This document shows positions 58,613 to 64,000 of a stretch of DNA of 64,000 bases, one piece after another. Positions within the stretch are counted from its first letter, which is position 1. Each line of letters starts with the position of its first letter. This stretch comes from Treponema sp. GTDB lineage: Bacteria; Spirochaetota; Spirochaetia; Treponematales; Breznakiellaceae. The position numbers were made by a program, and so were the translations under genes. The notes under the pieces were generated by a model. That model was not told where the DNA came from and ran no database searches. It saw nothing but the letters and a program-made list of their open reading frames with translations. The stretch lies in assembly GCA_009781475.1 (NCBI GenBank), contig WQYB01000003.1, positions 25,488 through 89,487 on the forward strand, given 5' to 3'.

Positions 58613-59767
58613 TTAAACCTTATAACCTTGCTGAATAGCTTTAGTCAGTTTCAATTTAATAAAATTATTTTCTTTTTTTAATTTAGAAATTTCCAATTGT
58701 TGTGTTTTTACCGTTTCGATTAAATCACCCTGGCTCATAGCGCCCGAATGCAGTAAATCTTCGATATATTCCATCTTTGTATCAAAATCAATTTCTGCTT
58801 CCAGTTCTGCTTCCTGAAAACTGTCTTCAATTTGCTTGTCATCCGGCGTGTAATTATCTTCAGGGCTTTCAAGGATTTTATCGGCGATGCGGTAAACTGC
58901 CTGTGATAAAACCGATTGAGGTTTATAAAGTAAAATCGGCAATCTTGAAGCAAGTGCTGTATCCTGAAGCGTATCGCGGTAAATAATTCCCATGTGTTCG
59001 ATTTTTAAATCAAGATATTCTTCGCACGAACGGCGGATCTTCATAGCGACATCGGCGTTTTTAGGCTCGTCTACCATGTTCATGATAAGACGCGGGCGAA
59101 GGTTATCAAGACGTTTAACAAATTTTTCGTGAGAGACAGGATCGATTTTTTGAATTTCGGGCAGTAATTTTGGAATGTAAATATGACCCGCTCCGTCTTT
59201 GCGCATCTTTTCCAAATGAGCGCGTGCTTTTGATCCTCTTGTGCATGAGCTGAACATCAATCTGAATACTGTATTTTTCAAAAAAACATAAGCGTTTAAA
59301 ACTGCTGTTACAGCAGGAGCAGAAACGACAATACCTTGATTGGAAAGCAGAAAAAAATCCAGAATGGATTGATGAGTTCCCGCTCCTAAATCCAGAATTA
59401 AAATATCAGTATCATCTTTTAAAGCTAATAATTGTTTGACAAGAGCTTTACGCTGGGTAGCTGTAAGATTGGCAGTTCCCGGTATTTCGTTGTCTCCCGG
59501 TATAAAGCGAAGCCCGCGTACATCAGTTTCAGCGATTACATCAGAGAAATTTGATTTGACATTATTCAGATATGTCCCGATTCCCGCTTTTGGCGCATGA
59601 TGCCCCAATACAAGATGCAGGTTGGAAGCTCCAAGGTCAAGGTCGGCAAGAACAACACTTTTTCCTGCCTGCGCAAACGACACCGCCAAATTTGCGGAAA
59701 CTAAAGATTTGCCGACACCGCCTTTTCCGCTTGCTATTGGAATAACACGCATTTTATCCTCCGCCAA
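58613..59767 (-). CDS. MinD/ParA-family P-loop ATPase
   Basis: VIPIASGKGGVGKSLVSANLAVSFAQAGKSVVLADLDLGASNLHLVLG. Confidence 0.95.
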   Translation of the reverse strand: MAEDKMRVIPIASGKGGVGKSLVSANLAVSFAQAGKSVVLADLDLGASNLHLVLGHHAPKAGIGTYLNNVKSNFSDVIAETDVRGLRFIPGDNEIPGTANLTATQRKALVKQLLALKDDTDILILDLGAGTHQSILDFFLLSNQGIVVSAPAVTAVLNAYVFLKNTVFRLMFSSCTRGSKARAHLEKMRKDGAGHIYIPKLLPEIQKIDPVSHEKFVKRLDNLRPRLIMNMVDEPKNADVAMKIRRSCEEYLDLKIEHMGIIYRDTLQDTALASRLPILLYKPQSVLSQAVYRIADKILESPEDNYTPDDKQIEDSFQEAELEAEIDFDTKMEYIEDLLHSGAMSQGDLIETVKTQQLEISKLKKENNFIKLKLTKAIQQGYKV

Positions 59768-60152
59768 CTTCGTCTGTAATTGATTGAGGTTCTGCTGTTT
59801 TCCGTAAATCCTTGATAATCAGCAGAACAGCGGCAAAGGAAAGCAAATCGCCGCATAATATATTACTTTGTACAATTATATCCTGTTTGGAAATTATAGA
59901 CCAGATCAATAGAATAATAATACCAATGCATTTTCCTGCCAGGAAAAGCGGCAGATATGCTCTAAAACGGTCTGTATCAAGCCATAAAAACAGCGCCATT
60001 AATGGAAATAAAGCTAATGGAACGGCAAAAATCACCACTATGAAAAGACCGGGATTGTTTCTTAAAATGAGCAGCAAAAAAAACGTAAGGGTTATAAATC
60101 TGACACATTCATATACAAAAAGACCCGGTTTTACAATCTGTACCAATTTCAT
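59754..60152 (-). CDS. Small hypothetical membrane protein
   Basis: 132 aa, 4 predicted TM stretches, overlaps the ATPase start. Confidence 0.6.
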   Translation of the reverse strand: MKLVQIVKPGLFVYECVRFITLTFFLLLILRNNPGLFIVVIFAVPLALFPLMALFLWLDTDRFRAYLPLFLAGKCIGIIILLIWSIISKQDIIVQSNILCGDLLSFAAVLLIIKDLRKTAEPQSITDEVGGG

Positions 60153-60322
60153 ATTAATAAAAAATAGTACGCAAAACGATATTAATCAAGGGTGGTTTAA
60201 TTGAAAATTCCTCACGCAAAGACACATTGAACCTATTGTTCGCAGGTGACAGTCACTTTTCTCATTAATTCCTCTGTAGATAAATCATTTTAAATGTATT
60301 AAAATGATAAAAGGAGTATATA

Positions 60323-60925
60323 ATGAAATTTAAGTTAATTTATATCCTTTTTATTGTTTTAATTACCCTTTTGGGTTGCGATAATCCGCCTTTGGAAGAA
60401 ATGGAAAATGCCCGTGAAGCTGTTTTTAGAGCGGCAAGTGACCCGAATGTCACTGCTTACGCCGCTGATACTTTGGCTCGTGCCCGTGACAGCCTAAGGC
60501 GTATGGAAACCGAAGCAGATTCCAAAAGTTATGACGCTGCCAGAAATCACGCTGCAGAAGCTATATCGGCTGCTAATAGAGCTATAGAAGAAGGAAGGCT
60601 TCGTGCAGATACTGCGGTAAGGGAAGTAATAGTAAATGATTCCGGTCTTTCAAGGCAGGCAAGTATTGATGCCAATGCTGTAGTACAGGAAGAAATTGAA
60701 GAAACTTTAAGAAATATTAACGGCGCTCGTTATGCGCTTTTGGATCTTGATTATGATTCACTGGATTTAAGAATAGCCCGTGTTTTTAATATACTTGATC
60801 AGGCAGAAGCTGATATTCTTGCAGGAAGGTATCAGGATGCTTTGGATAAGATAAGAGAAATACGTGAAGAACTTGTCAGGATTAATCAGCTTATCGCAAG
60901 CACTGTTACATTAAGAAAAAAATAA
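60323..60925 (+). CDS. Lipoprotein, DUF4398-like helical domain
   Basis: ITLLGCDNPPLEEMENAREAVFRAASDPNVTAYAADTLARARDSLRRMETEAD. Confidence 0.7.
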   Translation: MKFKLIYILFIVLITLLGCDNPPLEEMENAREAVFRAASDPNVTAYAADTLARARDSLRRMETEADSKSYDAARNHAAEAISAANRAIEEGRLRADTAVREVIVNDSGLSRQASIDANAVVQEEIEETLRNINGARYALLDLDYDSLDLRIARVFNILDQAEADILAGRYQDALDKIREIREELVRINQLIASTVTLRKK

Positions 60926-60937
60926 CGCGGGTTTATA

Positions 60938-61471
60938 ATGAACAGCGAGCAAAAGCCGAAAGGCAAAGGTAAATTAATTAAACAGCATGTAGTTTCTGTA
61001 CTTGTGGAAAACAGAGCCGGAACCTTAAGCAGAGTATCAGGACTTTTCAGCCGGCGCGGTTTTAACATTGACAGTTTGACAGTGGGGGAAACAGAAGATC
61101 CTTCCATTTCCAGAATGACAATTGCAGTAACCGGCGAAGAGCGTATACTCGACCAAATAATTAAACAACTTGAAAAACTTGTTGATGTTATCGCTGTAAA
61201 AGGTCTTGATGCTTCAACATGCCTTCGCCGCGAGATCATGCTTGTTAAAATCGGCGCAGACGAAAAAAATCGCCCTGCTGTTTTGGAAATTGCCGGCATT
61301 TTCCGCGCCCGTATTGTCGATGTTTCTCAATCTACAATCACAATAGAAGCCACAGGCAATTTGGAAAAACTAAACGGTTTACTTTTACTTTTACGCCCCC
61401 ACGGCATACTTGAACTTGCCCGCACAGGAATGGTCGCGCTTGAACGCGGAGCAGATGTATTGTCGGTGTGA
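60938..61471 (+). CDS. ilvN: Acetolactate synthase small subunit
   Basis: HVVSVLVENRAGTLSRVSGLFSRRGFNIDSLTVGETEDPSISRMTIAV. Confidence 0.95.
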   Translation: MNSEQKPKGKGKLIKQHVVSVLVENRAGTLSRVSGLFSRRGFNIDSLTVGETEDPSISRMTIAVTGEERILDQIIKQLEKLVDVIAVKGLDASTCLRREIMLVKIGADEKNRPAVLEIAGIFRARIVDVSQSTITIEATGNLEKLNGLLLLLRPHGILELARTGMVALERGADVLSV

Positions 61472-61485
61472 CGAAGAAGTGAATA

Positions 61486-62028
61486 GTGAAAAAAATATGC
61501 GGTTATATATGTCTATGTTTTTTGATTTTATTTATTATTTCATGTGATTATGGGTCTTCTCTTATTATTAAGAATAATTCTAACATTAAATTATTAATAG
61601 AAATAAATACAACTTTTGACACTAATATTAAATATTTAACAACCTATGAAAATGGTGAAACATATGGTCGTATTGATTGGAAATCCATATATCCAGAACG
61701 AGTCGGTGGTTTTACGTTATTAATAACTCCATTTGAATTAGATATAGATAATGATATTAAAATCATAAGTTTACTAGGACAGATAATAAACGAATTTGAA
61801 TATGGTTCTGTAAAATCAAAAGATGATATAAAAAAAACAATTGATGAAATATTTTTAGAAATAAATATTTATTATGAAGACGAAAATGAAAAAATATTAT
61901 TGTATGATAAATCTTATTTTTTAAATGAAGATATTATTGAAATAAGAGAACAAAGATTTCCTACAGGAAAAAAAGGATTATATGATATCATTTTACATAT
62001 TAATAATCATGAAGTGTTGGAAAACTGA
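61486..62028 (+). CDS. Small lipoprotein, unknown
   Basis: MKKICGYICLCFLILFIISCDYGSSLIIKNNSNIKLLIEI. Confidence 0.65.
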   Translation: MKKICGYICLCFLILFIISCDYGSSLIIKNNSNIKLLIEINTTFDTNIKYLTTYENGETYGRIDWKSIYPERVGGFTLLITPFELDIDNDIKIISLLGQIINEFEYGSVKSKDDIKKTIDEIFLEINIYYEDENEKILLYDKSYFLNEDIIEIREQRFPTGKKGLYDIILHINNHEVLEN

Positions 62029-62173
62029 AAGATTGATAAAATATCAGAAAAGTATGCTGTTATACTCTTACAGGCGTGAGCGAAAATCCACTTCGGCGAC
62101 ATATGGCTGCGTCATAAAAAGTTAATAACAATTTTGATCGCGAAAGCGATCCGTCGTAGATTAGCCGAATGTT

Positions 62174-62290
62174 ACAGCCATCCGGAGCCGGAGGGGAGGT
62201 TTCGCGCAAGCCTGTGAAAAATATTAAAAATGTGTTATATTATATATAATGGAGTTATTATGAAAAATGTTTTTGTGCTTATCCTTTGTT
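62174..62290 (+). repeat. Repeated promoter/leader/signal-peptide segment, copy 1
   Basis: cagccatc...gcgcaagcctgtgaaaaatattaaaaatgtgttatattatatataatggagttattATGAAAAATGTTTTTGTGCTTAT, closely matched at 63769-63880. Confidence 0.85.
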
Positions 62291-62781
62291 TATTTATATG
62301 TTCTATAGCAGTTTCGCAGGAAAATGCTGTCGTCAGTAGTAATGGCGTATCATCATTTTCGTATAATAATTATACATTTATTATATGTTTATACAATGAT
62401 TATGAACGTGCAATGGAAATATGGGATACCTCAAAAAGCCCGCCTGTGATGCCGCCTGTTTCAACAAGAGTAACAAGAACGAGTTTTATTATGCCTTTTG
62501 TAATATTTGGAACAGACAGGAATGGAACTGTTAACTTAACATATGATGTAAAAGTACTGCAGCCTGATAATACATTTTCATCAAAAGATGAAATAGATAA
62601 GATAAGAATTGCTCAAAGAGCAGTTAATGGAATGGTATTATACAGAGCAGATGAATTATTGGCTTTTTATTTTCCAGGTAGTGAATACAGGACAGGAAAG
62701 TATCAATTTCACATTAATATAAGAGAAAACGGGGAAGTAATATATACATGTATTATGGAATTTGAGCTTTCGGAAAGATAA
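62260..62781 (+). CDS. Small exported protein, unknown
   Basis: ORF 62230..62781; ATG 62260 after ggag: MKNVFVLILCLFICSIAVSQENAV. Confidence 0.65.
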   Translation: MKNVFVLILCLFICSIAVSQENAVVSSNGVSSFSYNNYTFIICLYNDYERAMEIWDTSKSPPVMPPVSTRVTRTSFIMPFVIFGTDRNGTVNLTYDVKVLQPDNTFSSKDEIDKIRIAQRAVNGMVLYRADELLAFYFPGSEYRTGKYQFHINIRENGEVIYTCIMEFELSER

Positions 62782-62788
62782 AGTTTTT

Positions 62789-62829
62789 CCAGCATTTTTC
62801 TGAACAGCGGCAAACACCGCCTGTACTAT
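62789..62829 (+). repeat. Structured 41-nt repeat, copy 1
   Basis: ccagcatttttctgaacagcggcaaacaccgcctgtactat. Confidence 0.75.
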
Positions 62830-62969
62830 GTAAATTTTATTTGTATATATGTTTCCTCATAAAATTATCTATTGACAAAACAGGCTTTACGACCAGAGAT
62901 TGAAGCGGATCTACTTGATAGAGTTAATGTTATATGGGAGAATAGGAAAATAAAGAGTAGGACATATTT

Positions 62970-63374
62970 TTGAATAGATTTTTAATAATTTCTGTATCTT
63001 TTCTCTGTTTTTTATTAATGAGTTGTACGCCAGGGTTTTTCTTTATAATTGAAAATAGATTGGGAGAATCAATAGACTTGAATTTTTCTATTATTGACGA
63101 TCTTTTAGATTCTAGTATTGAAAAAACATATCAAGGAAGACTAGAAAATAAGGAGCATTTAGTTGTTGATTTCTCATCACAAGCATTTTTTAATATAGGT
63201 ATTGATAGAGAAGATTATGTAAATACTGAAATATTTTTATCGATATTTGAAAATATAATTATTAAAACTACAGATACTGATACTACGTTTAATAAAAATG
63301 AGTTGTCTTTTTTTAAAGTTAAGCATTATAGAAAGAATAACGCAAATTTTTATATTCTAGTGATAGAAAATTAG
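62970..63374 (+). CDS. Small lipoprotein, unknown
   Basis: MNRFLIISVSFLCFLLMSCTPGFFFIIENRLGESIDLNFSI; lipobox. Confidence 0.6.
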   Translation: MNRFLIISVSFLCFLLMSCTPGFFFIIENRLGESIDLNFSIIDDLLDSSIEKTYQGRLENKEHLVVDFSSQAFFNIGIDREDYVNTEIFLSIFENIIIKTTDTDTTFNKNELSFFKVKHYRKNNANFYILVIEN

Positions 63375-63604
63375 ATCATCGAAGTGTCAAGAAACCAAAA
63401 GATTGATAGAAAGTGACAGATACGCAAATGTATCAGACACCAAATCTTTATAGTGTCGTTAGCTGTCATGGTACAATATATCTAACATAAGTAATTGTAA
63501 ATTTCATTGTACAGGCGGAGCAGGGGCTGGGCAGAAAAATATTTCTGGAGCTCCCTGCGACAGGAGACATGTATACAAGCAACGAAAATTAGAGAGAATA
63601 AATG

Positions 63605-63669
63605 TTCTGCGTCAAAAATGCATATAGCTTTCTAGGTAAATAAATTCATTTTTCATTTTTGATGCAGAA
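63605..63669. repeat. Long inverted repeat (16-bp arms, 1 mismatch)
   Basis: ttctgcgtcaaaaatg ... catttttgatgcagaa. Confidence 0.75.
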
Positions 63670-63684
63670 TGGCTCCGAAAGCAG

Positions 63685-63748
63685 GTTCATCCAGTGTTTT
63701 TCTGAACAGCGGAATGTTTCGCCTGTACTATACTAGCGCTGGATGAAC
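63685..63748 (+). repeat. Structured repeat, copy 2 (63691-63731), enclosed by 10-bp perfect inverted repeat
   Basis: gttcatccag (63685-63694) / ctggatgaac (63739-63748) enclosing tctgaacagcggaatgtttcgcctgtactat. Confidence 0.75.
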
Positions 63749-63768
63749 TATAAAGGATTGTCGAATTT

Positions 63769-63880
63769 TCAGCCATCTCTAGCCTGCGGGGGTTTTTGCG
63801 CAAGCCTGTGAAAAATGATAAAAATATGTTATATTATATATAATGGAGTTAAAATGAAAAATGTTTTTGTGCTTATTCTT
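63769..63880 (+). repeat. Repeated promoter/leader/signal-peptide segment, copy 2
   Basis: cagccatc...gcgcaagcctgtgaaaaatgataaaaatatgttatattatatataatggagttaaaATGAAAAATGTTTTTGTGCTTAT. Confidence 0.85.
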
Positions 63881-64000
63881 ATATTTTTTATTTTTATACA
63901 AGCGTGCACATCAATAAAAACTGAAAAGCTGGAAACTGAAGCAAAAACTAAATCATATACGCTTGATGATTTTTCAAAAGTTGTTATTGGAATGACTTAC
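63854..64000 (+). CDS. Lipoprotein, partial at window end (possible BamE/SmpA-like domain start)
   Basis: MKNVFVLILIFFIFIQACTSIKTEKLETEAKTKSYTLDDFSKVVIGMTY... Confidence 0.6.
   Translation, partial: MKNVFVLILIFFIFIQACTSIKTEKLETEAKTKSYTLDDFSKVVIGMTY

Noticed and set aside
62041-63750. Integron gene-cassette array with attC sites
   Set aside because: Short genes with structured spacers suggested it, but I found no clear RYYYAAC...GTTRRRY attC cores and no integrase in the window; kept only as a weak finding.

Overview
The window is chromosomal DNA from a low-GC spirochaete, most likely Treponemataceae. This placement rests on overall protein character, including a BpuR-like PUR-domain protein, CHASE2-cyclase and MSMEG/UgpC-type ABC genes, not on a search. 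Most of it is housekeeping and conserved genes: murA, rmuC, a UgpC/MsmK-type ABC ATPase plus solute-binding protein, rnhB, a rhomboid protease, xth, MATE, cls, a Sua5/YrdC protein, a sigma-70-family factor, an RNB exonuclease, lhr, oadA/oadG, lgt, a MinD-like ATPase and ilvN/H. The accessory or unusual parts are: (i) a toxin-antitoxin island at about 17.6-20.6 kb with four kinds of antitoxin, several orphaned or decayed, punctuated by 3'-end relics of an XRE gene; (ii) a beta-propeller lipoprotein pseudogene broken at A-tracts (20.7-23.1 kb); (iii) a translationally coupled DUF4384 lipoprotein / CHASE2-adenylate cyclase / caspase-FGE lipoprotein cluster (34.3-38.4 kb), next to a PUR-domain protein with a repetitive Arg/Gly-rich tail; (iv) a canonical -24/-12 sigma-54 promoter with an upstream inverted repeat in front of a sigma-70-family gene, reminiscent of the Borrelia RpoN-RpoS cascade; (v) structured, repeated intergenic elements between small lipoprotein genes at the 3' end (62-64 kb), including a hairpin conserved in structure but not in sequence; (vi) candidate structured RNA/inverted-repeat elements and a 22-bp perfect palindrome upstream of the ABC ATPase gene (13.66-13.97 kb); (vii) dispersed repeats, one of them inserted in frame inside rnhB. 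No rRNA, tRNA, CRISPR array or transposase was recognised. All family calls are by eye.
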